64,000 bases of DNA from the NCBI RefSeq assembly GCF_031846385.1, contig NZ_JAVRHV010000002.1, positions 62,001-126,000 of the forward strand. Reading direction: 5' to 3'. This DNA comes from Urechidicola vernalis. Lineage in GTDB: Bacteria; Bacteroidota; Bacteroidia; Flavobacteriales; Flavobacteriaceae. Of the stretch, positions 44,584 to 52,825 are shown piece after piece. The translations under genes and the position numbers were made by a program. The notes under the pieces are model-generated. The model saw only the letters and a program-made list of their open reading frames with translations. It ran no database searches and was not told the origin of the DNA. The first letter of the stretch is position 1; the number at the start of each line of letters is the position of its first letter.

Positions 44584-46488
44584 ATGAAAAAATTATCGAC
44601 CCTTATATTATTATTTTTAGTTACCTCACAACTTACGGTGGCACAAAATATTAAAAAAGCAAATCAGTTATTTGAAAAACGAGCATATATCGATGCGGCT
44701 GCTCTATTCTTGGAAGAAGAAGAAAAATCACAAGACGTACTTCAAAAACTAGGAGACTGCTACTATTTTAATGCCAATATGAAAAGTGCAGTGCAATGGT
44801 ATAAATTTTTAATTACGGAACATTTTGAAGGCGGTACTTTGAGCCCAGAATATTTGTTTAGATATGCGCAGGCTTTAAAAGGTATAGAAAATTATAAAGA
44901 AGCGGATAAATGGTTTAAAAAATATAACGACTCCGAATCTTTAGTATCGAATGACAACATTGATACAGATTTATTCATAAAAGAGTTAAATGCCAATATA
45001 AAAAGACCCTATATTATTCATGATATCTCTTCGAATACTGAAGGGTCTGAATTTGCACCATTTATCCATAACGATACCGTTTATTTTGCTTCTACTAGAA
45101 ATGGAGGTAATACTTATGAATGGAACAATCTCTCTTATTTAGATTTATATCAGGCATCAATTGATTCCATTGGAGACATAACAAATGTTTCACCTTTAGG
45201 ACCAGAGATAAACACTAAAGTTCATGAGTCTAATGCCGCAATTACTAAGGACGGACAGACGATGTATTTTACAAGAAATAATTTTAGTACTGGAAAAAAG
45301 AAAAAAGACGCCAATAAAATATCTCATTTAAAGATTTACAAAGCGGAGTTACTCGATAGCATCTGGGGTAACGTTACAGAATTACCTTTTAACAGTGATT
45401 CCTTTTCCGTAGTTCATCCAGCCTTGAATGCTGACGAATCTAAATTATATTTTGCTTCAGACATGCCTGGTACTATTGGATCTTTTGACCTATTTGTAGT
45501 TGATATAAATGAAAATGGAACTTTTGGAACCCCTAAAAACCTCGGTTCTAAAATTAATACAACAAAAAGAGAACAATTTCCTTTTATCAGTAGTACAGAG
45601 AATCTTTATTTTGCTTCAGATGGTCATTTAGGTCTTGGAGGATTAGATATATTTAAAAGTAAAATATCTGAAGAAACCTTCTCCTCCCCTATAAATATGA
45701 GTAACGTCATAAATAGTAACATGGATGATTTTGCTCTTATTATTGATGAAGAAAGACAAACAGGCTATTTTTCATCAAACCGTTCTGGAGGAAAAGGGAA
45801 TGATGACATTTATCGCTTTACTCAAACTCCTGAACCTTTTGCAAAAGGAATTGCTAAAGACAAATTAACAAGTTCTCCACTACCTGGAACTGAAGTTATT
45901 TTATATGACAGTAGCGGCCAAGAAGTTGAAAGAAGTACTGTTGGAAAAAACGGAACATTTTCATTTGAAGTTGAACCAAATTCTAATTATACATTAAAAG
46001 GTAACTTGAAAGCCTATAACCCTGCAGAAGTTAATTTTACAACTGATAAATACGCTCAGGCAATAGTTAATTTAGATTTACTTTTAGAATCATACGAAAA
46101 AGCGGAAGAAAAAATTATAGTTGAGTATGGAAAACTTCAGATTAAGATTGACCCAATATTTTTCTATTTTAACAGTTGGGATATTATCCCAGCTGCAAAA
46201 CCAAACTTAGAAGAAGTTGTAAGGGTTATGAAAAAATATCCAGACATGATAATAGAAATTGGAACTCATACTGATTCTCGTGGAGATGATGATTTTAATC
46301 TAGAGTTATCTCACAAACGTGCAAATTCTGTAAGAGATTATTTAGTTACAAAAGGAGTCAACCCAGACAATTTGAAATCAGTTGGATATGGAGAAACGCA
46401 ATTATTGAACAGATGTGATGATGGTGTAAGATGCTGGGAAAGTGAACATTTTAAAAACAGACGCTGTGAGTTTGTTATCCTAAATTAA
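44584..46488 (+). CDS. OmpA-family lipoprotein-like protein with PD40 propeller
   Basis: 634 residues: signal peptide, a TPR-like N-terminal region (about 20-135), a WD40-like/PD40 propeller (about 140-420; repeated IY(F)ASD...G/LFASNRSGGKGNDDIYRF), a CarboxypepD_reg-like strand domain (about 420-500) and a C-terminal OmpA peptidoglycan-binding domain (FFYFNSWDIIPAAKPNLEEVVRVMKKYPDMIIEIGTHTDSRG). Third gene of the adhesin operon, 15 bp after PorP; it probably ties the outer-membrane complex to the wall. Confidence 0.93.
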   Translation: MKKLSTLILLFLVTSQLTVAQNIKKANQLFEKRAYIDAAALFLEEEEKSQDVLQKLGDCYYFNANMKSAVQWYKFLITEHFEGGTLSPEYLFRYAQALKGIENYKEADKWFKKYNDSESLVSNDNIDTDLFIKELNANIKRPYIIHDISSNTEGSEFAPFIHNDTVYFASTRNGGNTYEWNNLSYLDLYQASIDSIGDITNVSPLGPEINTKVHESNAAITKDGQTMYFTRNNFSTGKKKKDANKISHLKIYKAELLDSIWGNVTELPFNSDSFSVVHPALNADESKLYFASDMPGTIGSFDLFVVDINENGTFGTPKNLGSKINTTKREQFPFISSTENLYFASDGHLGLGGLDIFKSKISEETFSSPINMSNVINSNMDDFALIIDEERQTGYFSSNRSGGKGNDDIYRFTQTPEPFAKGIAKDKLTSSPLPGTEVILYDSSGQEVERSTVGKNGTFSFEVEPNSNYTLKGNLKAYNPAEVNFTTDKYAQAIVNLDLLLESYEKAEEKIIVEYGKLQIKIDPIFFYFNSWDIIPAAKPNLEEVVRVMKKYPDMIIEIGTHTDSRGDDDFNLELSHKRANSVRDYLVTKGVNPDNLKSVGYGETQLLNRCDDGVRCWESEHFKNRRCEFVILN

Positions 46489-46510
46489 AGGCAAAGTAGA
46501 ATCCCAAAGC

Positions 46511-46548
46511 AAAGCCGCCAATTTTATTTTTTAAGTTGGCGGCTTTTT
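46511..46548. terminator. bidirectional intrinsic terminator
   Basis: Stem aaagccgccaa / ttggcggcttt with a 14-base AT-rich loop and T/A runs on both sides. It ends the adhesin operon and the convergent TfoX gene. Confidence 0.9.
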
Positions 46549-46550
46549 AT

Positions 46551-46898
46551 TTATTTCTTTCGTTTCTTACTTGCCCTAGCAAGCGGATTAAAATCAAGAG
46601 CGAGTTGGATCCAATATGCTAAATCAGATTCCATATCGGTAGCATCATCGATTAAAAAAACATACCCTTTCATTGGCCTACCCGTAAAATTCATTTCTTT
46701 GCATCCCGGTTTTTTAAGAGCGTCCTCATAGGCATCTACTCCTATTCTCGCCATAACTTCATCACGAACCACACCAATACACATTTTATCATCAACCATA
46801 AAACACAAGCCTCCGAACATATTCTTTTCAAAAAAATTAACTCTTTTCTCAATTAAGATAGCACGAATACGATCGCCAAGAAACTCATTGTAAGGCAT
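46551..46898 (-). CDS. TfoX/Sxy N-terminal-domain protein
   Basis: 115 residues with the TfoX_N pattern: FFEKNMFGGLCFMVDDKMCIGVVRDEVMARIG and MKGYVFLIDDATDMESDLAYWIQLALDFN, and a basic tail. Stand-alone TfoX_N proteins are small and of unclear function outside competence regulation in gammaproteobacteria. The start overlaps the stop of the M28 peptidase gene by one base (TAATG). Confidence 0.85.
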   Translation of the reverse strand: MPYNEFLGDRIRAILIEKRVNFFEKNMFGGLCFMVDDKMCIGVVRDEVMARIGVDAYEDALKKPGCKEMNFTGRPMKGYVFLIDDATDMESDLAYWIQLALDFNPLARASKKRKK

Positions 46899-47896
46899 TA
46901 TTCAGATTTCTTTTTCTTCTTTTTTCTACGGTTCATTTCTTCATCCGTTAACTGAACTCTTGTCGGTGTATCTGTTCCATCAATCATAGAAGTTGTTCCA
47001 ACTGCAATTGCCTTAATTGTTTCTGTAATTACACCAACATCCAAGGTTTCTGGATTATCTGACGCTTGATGATAATCTTTATCCGTATCTATTGGACTTG
47101 TAGAAAACGTATGTGCAGGCACTCCTAACCGCGCTAAAGATGCGTTATCAGATCTAAAGAATAAATTAAACTTTACGTATGGATCTGGATGTAAAACATA
47201 TCCTGTTCCTTCTAAATTTTTTTGAACAATTTTTCCAAAATCAGAACGCTCAAACCCTGTTAACCAAGCCGTGTTAGGTCCAAAACTTGGAGTCTTACCA
47301 ATCATTTCTATATTAATTCCTGCTACAATTTTATCAGCATCAACAGTAGTTCCAAAATAGTTAGAACCTACCAAGCCCATTTCTTCAGCGGTAAAGGCTA
47401 CAAACAAAATACTTCTTTCATTAATATCTTTCTTTTTAAAATAATCTGCCAATGCTAAAACTGCTGCAACTCCTGAGGCATCATCATTTGCTCCATTGTA
47501 AATAGAATCTCCATCCACTGCTTTACCAATACCTAAATGATCATAATGAGCAGAAATAACTACATATTCATCTTTTTTACTCTTTCCTTCTAATACTCCA
47601 ATTACGTTAAACAAGTCTAAGTCATTCCCTTTAATTGTCTTTTTAAATCGTTGGCGAAAATCATCTGCTCCGTTAAATGTTGTTAAACCAACTTTCTCAA
47701 ATTCCCCTTCAATATACTGTGCTGCCTTTTCAATTCCAGGTGTACCTGCTCGTCTCCCTTCCATATCATCACTTGCCAGCGTGTATAAGTGTTTCTTAAC
47801 TGTTTTCTCCTTAATTTTTTGTGAAGTTGCTGTACAAGAAACTAACAACAATGTTGCTACTGCCATTGCAGTATTTTTTAATTTATTCATATTCAT
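46898..47896 (-). CDS. lipoprotein M28-family zinc peptidase
   Basis: 332 residues with a lipoprotein signal (LLVSC). Zinc-site blocks: SAHYDHLG (His, Asp), NGANDDASGVAAVLALA (bridging Asp), FTAEEMGLVGS (catalytic Glu pair), INIEMIG, and HTFSTSPID near the end. Probably an aminopeptidase facing the periplasm. The C-terminus is a run of lysines (RRKKKKKKSE), odd for this family and coded by an A-rich tract. Overlaps the TfoX gene by one base. Confidence 0.9.
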   Translation of the reverse strand: MNMNKLKNTAMAVATLLLVSCTATSQKIKEKTVKKHLYTLASDDMEGRRAGTPGIEKAAQYIEGEFEKVGLTTFNGADDFRQRFKKTIKGNDLDLFNVIGVLEGKSKKDEYVVISAHYDHLGIGKAVDGDSIYNGANDDASGVAAVLALADYFKKKDINERSILFVAFTAEEMGLVGSNYFGTTVDADKIVAGINIEMIGKTPSFGPNTAWLTGFERSDFGKIVQKNLEGTGYVLHPDPYVKFNLFFRSDNASLARLGVPAHTFSTSPIDTDKDYHQASDNPETLDVGVITETIKAIAVGTTSMIDGTDTPTRVQLTDEEMNRRKKKKKKSE

Positions 47897-47966
47897 TTGG
47901 TTTTTAATTAGGTACTATAAAAATCAAAGATATAATTAATTTGTACTTTTGCTAAAAATTTAACAA

Positions 47967-48785
47967 ATGGATTTAAACCTGATTCCGAACATAAAACACA
48001 CCGATTCTGACAACTTCTTTTTATTAGCCGGACCTTGTGCTATTGAAGGTGAAGACATGGCTTTGCGCATTGCAGAAAAAGTGATTTCTATTACTGACAA
48101 ATTAAAAATCCCTTATGTATTTAAAGGAAGTTTTAAAAAAGCAAATAGAAGTAGAATTGATAGTTTTACTGGAATTGGAGATGAAAATGCATTGAAAATT
48201 TTACGCAAAGTTTCAGATACATTTAACGTACCAACGGTTACGGACATTCATGAAGTTTCGGATGCAGCTAAAGCAGCAGAATATGTAGACGTTTTGCAAA
48301 TTCCAGCATTTTTAGTGAGGCAAACGGATTTAGTAGTTGCAGCAGCAAATACTGGCAAAGTGGTGAATCTTAAAAAGGGGCAATTTATGAGTCCTGATGC
48401 TATGCAGCACGCCGTACAAAAAGTAAAAGATAGTGGAAGTGAAAAAGCATGGATTACCGATAGAGGTACTATGTTTGGTTACCAAGATATGATTGTAGAT
48501 TTTAGAGGTATTCCTGAAATGAAAGCCTTTGCTCCTGTTGTATTAGATGTTACTCATTCATTGCAACAACCAAATCAAAGTAGTGGTGTTACAGGTGGTA
48601 GACCAGAAATGATTGAGACAATTGCACGTGCAGGTGTGGTAAACAATGTTGATGGATTATTTATAGAAACTCATTTTGACCCAGCAAATGCAAAAAGTGA
48701 CGGAGCAAACATGTTAGACTTGGCGCACCTTGAAAATTTACTAACCAATCTAGTGGAAATTAGAAAGGTTGTAAATAGTTTATAG
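47967..48785 (+). CDS. kdsA: 3-deoxy-8-phosphooctulonate synthase
   Basis: 272 residues matching KdsA throughout: LLAGPCAIEGED, YVFKGSFKKANRSRIDSFTGIG, VTDIHEVSDA, LQIPAFLVRQTDL, KKGQFMSPD, and DVTHSLQQPNQSSGVTGGRPE. It condenses arabinose 5-phosphate and phosphoenolpyruvate to Kdo 8-phosphate for LPS. It has its own promoter (TACTTTTG at 47944-47951) facing the M28 peptidase promoter (TATCTTTG on the minus strand at 47925-47932). Confidence 0.97.
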   Translation: MDLNLIPNIKHTDSDNFFLLAGPCAIEGEDMALRIAEKVISITDKLKIPYVFKGSFKKANRSRIDSFTGIGDENALKILRKVSDTFNVPTVTDIHEVSDAAKAAEYVDVLQIPAFLVRQTDLVVAAANTGKVVNLKKGQFMSPDAMQHAVQKVKDSGSEKAWITDRGTMFGYQDMIVDFRGIPEMKAFAPVVLDVTHSLQQPNQSSGVTGGRPEMIETIARAGVVNNVDGLFIETHFDPANAKSDGANMLDLAHLENLLTNLVEIRKVVNSL

Positions 48786-48860
48786 ATTATTTAACTTTTA
48801 TTCGCCATTCTTTAAGTATTTTTACCCTATTAAATTAGTAGGGATTAAAAAATTAAAACA

Positions 48861-49499
48861 ATGGCAGCAATTAGATTAGGAGATATCGCTCCAAACTTTA
48901 CAGCACAAAGTTCAGAAGGGGAAATAGATTTTCATAAATGGCTAGGAAATAGTTGGGGAATTTTATTCTCTCACCCGGCAGATTACACCCCTGTTTGTAC
49001 AACCGAATTGGGTACCGTAGCAAAATATACAGAAGAGTTTAACAAGAGAAATGTTAAGGTCGTAGCATTGAGTGTAGATGGGTTAGAATCTCACTTAGGC
49101 TGGATTAAAGATATTAATGAGACTCAAAATACCACAGTAAATTTTCCAATCATTGCAGACGAGGATAGAAAAGTTTCGGAATTGTATGATATGATTCATC
49201 CAAATGCAGATAGCAAATTAACAGTTCGTTCAGTTTTTATAATTGGTGATGACAAAAAAGTGAAACTAACAATTACATATCCTGCATCAACTGGAAGGAA
49301 TTTTGATGAGTTGCTACGTGTTATCGATTCGTTACAACTAACTGCTTATCATAAAGTAGCAACGCCTGCAAACTGGAATCCTGGAGAAGATGTCGTAGTC
49401 AGCCCTGCAATTCCGACTGATAAAGCAAAAGAAATTTTTACAAAAGGTGTAAAAGAAGTTAAACCGTATCTAAGAATGACACCACAACCAAATTTGTAA
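48861..49499 (+). CDS. peroxiredoxin (1-Cys, Prx6 type)
   Basis: 212 residues with the peroxidatic motif HPADYTPVCTTELG (C46) and the long C-terminal part of the Prx6 group (TVRSVFIIGDDKKVKLTITYPASTGRNFDELLRVIDSLQ; TPANWNPGEDVVV). It reduces H2O2 or organic peroxides in the cytosol. No obvious resolving Cys is present, in line with the 1-Cys mechanism. Confidence 0.94.
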   Translation: MAAIRLGDIAPNFTAQSSEGEIDFHKWLGNSWGILFSHPADYTPVCTTELGTVAKYTEEFNKRNVKVVALSVDGLESHLGWIKDINETQNTTVNFPIIADEDRKVSELYDMIHPNADSKLTVRSVFIIGDDKKVKLTITYPASTGRNFDELLRVIDSLQLTAYHKVATPANWNPGEDVVVSPAIPTDKAKEIFTKGVKEVKPYLRMTPQPNL

Positions 49500-49519
49500 T
49501 TTGGTATTAAATTTAATTT

Positions 49520-49548
49520 AAAAGGTCGCTTATTACGGCCTTTTTTTG
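49520..49548 (+). terminator. intrinsic terminator after peroxiredoxin gene
   Basis: Stem aaaggtcg / cggccttt (one G-T pair) and a T run about 20 bp after the stop. Confidence 0.7.
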
Positions 49549-49560
49549 TAATCAATTTCC

Positions 49561-49938
49561 TTACTTATATTTTGTTGTGTTTCCAGTATCGATTAATTGA
49601 GCCGCTGCCGTAATTATTTGCTGCAACAACGCTGTATCAATTTCTTCTATTGACTTGTATTGAATAGAACGTACTCGTTTTCGATTATTATGATCTTTTA
49701 GTTGTGGAAAGTTTACTTCTAAAATAGCGCCATCCATAAAGGCAATATCTATAAAGTCGGTGCCTCGCAATACATTCATATATAACAACGATTTTTTATT
49801 GTAATGATAAAATGGAAGTCGGAAACTATATTTCTCCACAACGGTTGGTAAAGTCGTTTTAAGCACATCTCGAACATAGAGCATCATAGATTGATATGGC
49901 TCCGTTTGTCTAAAAATATGTTCTTCAACTGGGTTCAT
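49561..49938 (-). CDS. DUF1801-domain protein
   Basis: 125 residues with the DUF1801 (YdhG-like) pattern: VEEHIFRQTEPYQSMMLYVRDVLKTTLPTVVEKYSFRLPFYHYNKKSLLYMNVLRG...DIAFMDGAIL, and a closing helix. Soluble, function unknown. Its ATG overlaps the stop of the DUF3820 gene by one base, so it is the last gene of a three-gene operon. Confidence 0.82.
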   Translation of the reverse strand: MNPVEEHIFRQTEPYQSMMLYVRDVLKTTLPTVVEKYSFRLPFYHYNKKSLLYMNVLRGTDFIDIAFMDGAILEVNFPQLKDHNNRKRVRSIQYKSIEEIDTALLQQIITAAAQLIDTGNTTKYK

Positions 49939-50159
49939 TAAAACTTCTTCTTAATATCTCTTATCAAATATTCGAGTCCGTTTAATTTGAGTTCGTATAC
50001 CAAGCCCAATTGCTTCCCTAGTTTACCCGCGGGAAAACCTTTGGCATGATACCAAACCACATAATGCTCGGGTAAATCGATTAAATCTTTTCCCTTGTAT
50101 TTACCAAAGGGCATTTTTGCCTTGGCTAAATCAATTAAAAATTGCTTGTCTCCTACCAT
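49938..50159 (-). CDS. DUF3820-family small protein
   Basis: 73 residues with the DUF3820 core MPFGKYKGKDLIDLPEHYVVWYHAKGFPAGKLGKQL. The family has an exonuclease-related PFGKHKG-type motif but no proven function. One-base overlaps with both neighbours show tight coupling. Confidence 0.88.
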   Translation of the reverse strand: MVGDKQFLIDLAKAKMPFGKYKGKDLIDLPEHYVVWYHAKGFPAGKLGKQLGLVYELKLNGLEYLIRDIKKKF

Positions 50160-51364
50160 TACTCTTTGTCGTCTGCATAATCTTGTAAGTACGCATAACG
50201 ATCAGTTAACTCACCTTTAGAAGTCATTTGTGCACGGTGTAATATTCCTGTTTCGTCGTTATTGAAAAACGCAGGTATCACATGTTCTGCAAATTGAGTT
50301 CCGAATCCATCAGAAGCATCTCTAGGCAATTCACACGGCAAATTATCTACAGCCATTACAGCTATAACTTTAGAACTCATAAAATCGTCTTCTTGTTCTG
50401 TTTGCGGATTGTACCCATAAATAGGATCGGCTATTGTAGAAGGTCTAATAGTAGAAGCAACCGGCCCATCAATATCGCAACTTACATCGGCTACAGTATT
50501 TATTTTAAAGTTCGAATTTTTAGCGTCTTCTCTTGTAAATAAATAGGGTGATCCGTCTCCAAAGAAATGACCAGCAATGAATACATCCGAAACCTCAGCA
50601 AAACGCATAAAATCACTTTCATACGCTTCAGGGTTATTAAAGAAATCGACATTATTTATTATTTGCCCGTCCTTGCGCTTGTTATAATCTAACACCTCTA
50701 ATTGCACATATACAGCCTCATCAAAAGATTTTTCTAAAAAGTCAATAACAGAAACCTCTTTTATTCCCATACCATCTAACATTTCTTTGGCTCCGTTTGC
50801 AACTCTACCTTTACCTGTCAATACAATTTTAACATCTGGTAAATGCACTCTTTTTAATTCAGAAATTAATGCCTTTTGGTCTTTTAAGTTTTCGGCTTTT
50901 TGCAACGCGAACAAGGCGTGTTTAATTCCGTACGCACGCAAACCATTATACGCCCCAACAATACCAGCATAGCGACCAAACGCCACTACACGCTGTTCTT
51001 TTTGATTGGTTAGTGTTTCGTGGTCAAAGAGTTCTATATTCTTCTCTAAAATTGTATTTAATAACGTTCTATTGTACGGTTGTTTTTTAATTGTGTGCGA
51101 AAAGAAAAAATACTTTTTATTAGGAATTAGACTTTCCATAGGAACCTCTTTTACACCCAATAAAACTTCACAATCCGATACATCTTCCACTACTGAAATA
51201 CCCGCGCTTACATAATCACTATCCGGAAATGCTCTAATGGGAGATGTTTCTACTTTAATCTCTAAATCAGGATATATTTCTAGTAATTCTTTACACTTAT
51301 TTGGTGTAAAAACAACGCGTTTGTCTGGTGGATTTTTACGCTCTCGGATAATTCCTATCTTCAT
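50159..51364 (-). CDS. NAD(P)-dependent oxidoreductase, alanine dehydrogenase / saccharopine dehydrogenase-like
   Basis: 401 residues from ATG 51364, where the family N-terminus (MKIGIIRERKNPPDKRVVFTP) begins; the frame extends upstream without a family match. It has the AlaDh/PNT N-terminal domain (VVAFGRYAGIVGAYNGLRAYG) and a Rossmann motif (KIVLTGKGRVANGAKEMLDGMG). The substrate is uncertain: alanine, saccharopine or a related amino acid. First gene of an operon with DUF3820 and DUF1801. Confidence 0.75.
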   Translation of the reverse strand: MKIGIIRERKNPPDKRVVFTPNKCKELLEIYPDLEIKVETSPIRAFPDSDYVSAGISVVEDVSDCEVLLGVKEVPMESLIPNKKYFFFSHTIKKQPYNRTLLNTILEKNIELFDHETLTNQKEQRVVAFGRYAGIVGAYNGLRAYGIKHALFALQKAENLKDQKALISELKRVHLPDVKIVLTGKGRVANGAKEMLDGMGIKEVSVIDFLEKSFDEAVYVQLEVLDYNKRKDGQIINNVDFFNNPEAYESDFMRFAEVSDVFIAGHFFGDGSPYLFTREDAKNSNFKINTVADVSCDIDGPVASTIRPSTIADPIYGYNPQTEQEDDFMSSKVIAVMAVDNLPCELPRDASDGFGTQFAEHVIPAFFNNDETGILHRAQMTSKGELTDRYAYLQDYADDKE

Positions 51365-51604
51365 GTAATTCTCTGCTAAAATTAAGACTATAAATATATC
51401 TGAATTTAAAGGAATGAACAAATAGACAATTGTGCATTTACTAAAAAGCAATTTCATAAATCATACTAGAAATTAGTTCTTGATACTTTTTCTTTCAGAA
51501 AAAACTCGAACTGACATCAATTGGATTGAATAACGTGAAAGGCACTAAATATTTATTAATTTTTCATAAATTCGCACACTTGATTTTTTATAAATCAATT
51601 TATC

Positions 51605-51998
51605 GGGGATGACTTGGTTTTGACAGCGAGGTCAGGTGAACTGTAAGCATGTGGAGCATTGAAATAGTACTCCTAAAAATCATTTCAACATTTTAAACGG
51701 CGAGAATAACTACGCTTTAGCTGCATAATCTGAATTACAGTAGGATTAGCCTAGTCTGACAAGGTCAGAAAGCTTTATGCCTCTCGAAAGCCTTGGTTAG
51801 CGGCGTTCGAATTTTTGGCATCGTAAAAGTTGACATAGGATCACAAAGGTCATGGTTGTAATCCGAAACTAAAATGACTAAGTTTTAAGTGGGCGGTTTT
51901 TGGTCAGCTTAGAATCGAAAACTAATCAAAGACTATACATGTAGAAAGCACTTTAGTTGCTTGTTTGGACGAGGGTTCGAGTCCCTCCATCTCCACCA
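51605..51998 (+). ncRNA. ssrA: transfer-messenger RNA (tag GENNYALAA)
   Basis: 394 bases starting ggggatgacttggttttgac and ending in the tRNA-like part gggttcgagtccctccatctccacca, with CCA encoded. The tag frame at 51699-51728 reads GENNYALAA followed by TAA. It rescues stalled ribosomes and tags incomplete proteins for proteolysis together with SmpB. A strong hairpin terminator follows directly. Confidence 0.97.
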
Positions 51999-52000
51999 AG

Positions 52001-52030
52001 AAAAAACCACTTACAAAAAGTGGTTTTTTT
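52001..52030. terminator. bidirectional terminator shared by tmRNA and opposite transcript
   Basis: Stem aaaaaaccactt / aagtggtttttt with A and T runs. It ends tmRNA on the plus strand and the minus-strand transcript from the box A promoter. Confidence 0.85.
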
Positions 52031-52050
52031 ATTTTTGAATGACCCAATAA

Positions 52051-52098
52051 CTAATGTTTCTTTTTAGAGATTCCTTCGGAACTTACTTTATGTTTCAT
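52051..52098 (-). CDS. possible 15-residue peptide on the box A transcript
   Basis: ATG at 52098 gives MKHKVSSEGISKKKH followed by TAG. It begins about 8 bases after the predicted start of the transcript from the box A promoter. It may be a real basic peptide or chance inside a noncoding RNA. The transcript (about 52105 to 52001) ends at the tmRNA terminator. Confidence 0.3.
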   Translation of the reverse strand: MKHKVSSEGISKKKH

Positions 52099-52108
52099 TA
52101 ATTATACT

Positions 52109-52153
52109 GCAATATACTTCCGATACATGGATTTTTAGACGACATTCAATGTC
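52109..52153 (-). promoter_or_regulatory. box A promoter: palindrome plus -7 element
   Basis: On the minus strand: GACATTGAATGTC (52153-52141), exactly 24 bp, then TATATTGC (52116-52109), a weaker TAnnTTTG. The palindrome centre lies near -41.5. The spacer sequence is unrelated to that of the repeat-unit promoters C-F, so this is independent evidence for the arrangement. Confidence 0.65.
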
Positions 52154-52154
52154 A

Positions 52155-52192
52155 TAAAAAAAAGCACCAATAAACTAATAATGATGCCTTTT
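52155..52192 (-). terminator. terminator of the small membrane peptide transcript
   Basis: On the minus strand aaggcatca / tggtgctt (one bulge, one G-T) and a run of eight or nine T. It is just before the box A palindrome. Confidence 0.6.
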
Positions 52193-52209
52193 AAAATTGG
52201 GGTTATTTT

Positions 52210-52302
52210 TTAATGTATTTCTAAATTAAATTTCTTCCGTATTAATAATACTACCAACACCATCAACTCAACTACTACCAATATTAATAATGTCTTTATC
52301 AT
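52210..52302 (-). CDS. 30-residue single-span membrane peptide on the box B transcript
   Basis: ATG at 52302 starts MIKTLLILVVVEL, continues with a long Leu/Val-rich segment, then RKKFNLEIH and TAA at 52210. One membrane span with a positively charged end inside (RKK). The start codon is about 20 nt after the predicted start of the transcript from the box B promoter, and a hairpin terminator follows. The tidy promoter-ORF-terminator layout favours a real gene. No homology is claimed. Confidence 0.6.
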   Translation of the reverse strand: MIKTLLILVVVELMVLVVLLIRKKFNLEIH

Positions 52303-52325
52303 TGAATTTATATTTAATTACTCAA

Positions 52326-52370
52326 CAAAATTACCACCAGTAAACAGAATTTAAGACGACATTTCATGTC
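52326..52370 (-). promoter_or_regulatory. box B promoter: palindrome plus -7 element
   Basis: On the minus strand: GACATGAAATGTC (52370-52358), exactly 24 bp, then TAATTTTG (52333-52326), a perfect TAnnTTTG. The spacer is unrelated to that of the other boxes. It drives the 30-residue membrane peptide. Confidence 0.7.
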
Positions 52371-52376
52371 TGTATA

Positions 52377-52457
52377 AAACGAAACAACTCGGCCAAGCGA
52401 CCGAGTTGTATACTAACTAACCAAACTTATTATGAAAAACAATTATCTCTAATTGCT
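52377..52457 (-). ncRNA. predicted sRNA, unit C
   Basis: Minus strand. Transcription should start near 52457. The RNA has a 5' hairpin CAATTA-gaga-TAATTG (52455-52440), a single-stranded stretch TTCATAATAAGTTTGG... complementary to a leader plus ATG (52437-52412), then terminator stem CAACTCGG / CCGAGTTG (52408-52385) and a U-rich tail. No ORF begins on this strand. The tail is interrupted (UUUCGUUUU), the weakest terminator of the four. Confidence 0.7.
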
Positions 52458-52460
52458 CTA

Positions 52461-52505
52461 CAAAGATATTACAGGTTTCAGTGCTAATACCCGACATTCT
52501 ATGTC
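52461..52505 (-). promoter_or_regulatory. box C promoter: palindrome plus -7 element
   Basis: On the minus strand: GACATAGAATGTC (52505-52493), exactly 24 bp, TATCTTTG (52468-52461). Drives the unit C sRNA. Confidence 0.7.
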
Positions 52506-52557
52506 AAGTGACTTAATCAAATTGTGAAACACCTAAAATTTAACATCAAATTAATTC

Positions 52558-52631
52558 TGTCACACTGAGCATGTCGAAGTGTGGTGAGAATCCTAATTAT
52601 CGGTATTGTCTTCGACAGGCTCAGAATGACA
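52558..52631. repeat. dispersed palindromic element, copy 1
   Basis: Inverted repeat tgtcacactgagcatgtcga ... cttcgacaggctcagaatgaca; the outer arms tgtca/tgaca, ctgag/ctcag and gtcgaag/cttcgac pair. It resembles a REP-like palindrome common in Bacteroidota. Between repeat units C and D. Confidence 0.75.
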
Positions 52632-52642
52632 AACATTGAATA

Positions 52643-52725
52643 ATAAAAAAAACAGTCCGATCGAGCGACCGGACTGTATACTAACTAACCAAACTTATTA
52701 TGAAAAACAATTATCTCTAATTGCT
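52643..52725 (-). ncRNA. predicted sRNA, unit D
   Basis: Same layout as unit C. The 5' hairpin CAATTA-gaga-TAATTG is followed by the invariant stretch (52705-52680), terminator stem starting CAGTCCG / CGGACTG (52676-52653) and eight U. The terminator sequence differs from unit C at most stem positions but keeps pairing, which supports a real RNA. Confidence 0.75.
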
Positions 52726-52728
52726 ATA

Positions 52729-52773
52729 CAAAGGTATGTCAGATTACAGCGTCGGTACCCGACATTCTATGTC
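52729..52773 (-). promoter_or_regulatory. box D promoter: palindrome plus -7 element
   Basis: On the minus strand: GACATAGAATGTC (52773-52761), exactly 24 bp, TACCTTTG (52736-52729). The spacer has diverged from unit C (gtaccgacgctg) but its length is unchanged. Confidence 0.7.
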
Positions 52774-52825
52774 AAATGACTTAATCAAGTTGCGAAACAC
52801 CTGAAATTTAACATCAAAGTATTTC

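Noticed and set aside
52432..52452. Plus-strand mini-ORF MKNNYL after a leader-like sequence in each repeat unit
   Set aside because: In the fourth unit it collapses to ATG AAA TAA, while the minus-strand promoter, hairpins and terminators are kept. The leader-like plus-strand sequence is better read as the complement of the sRNA core.
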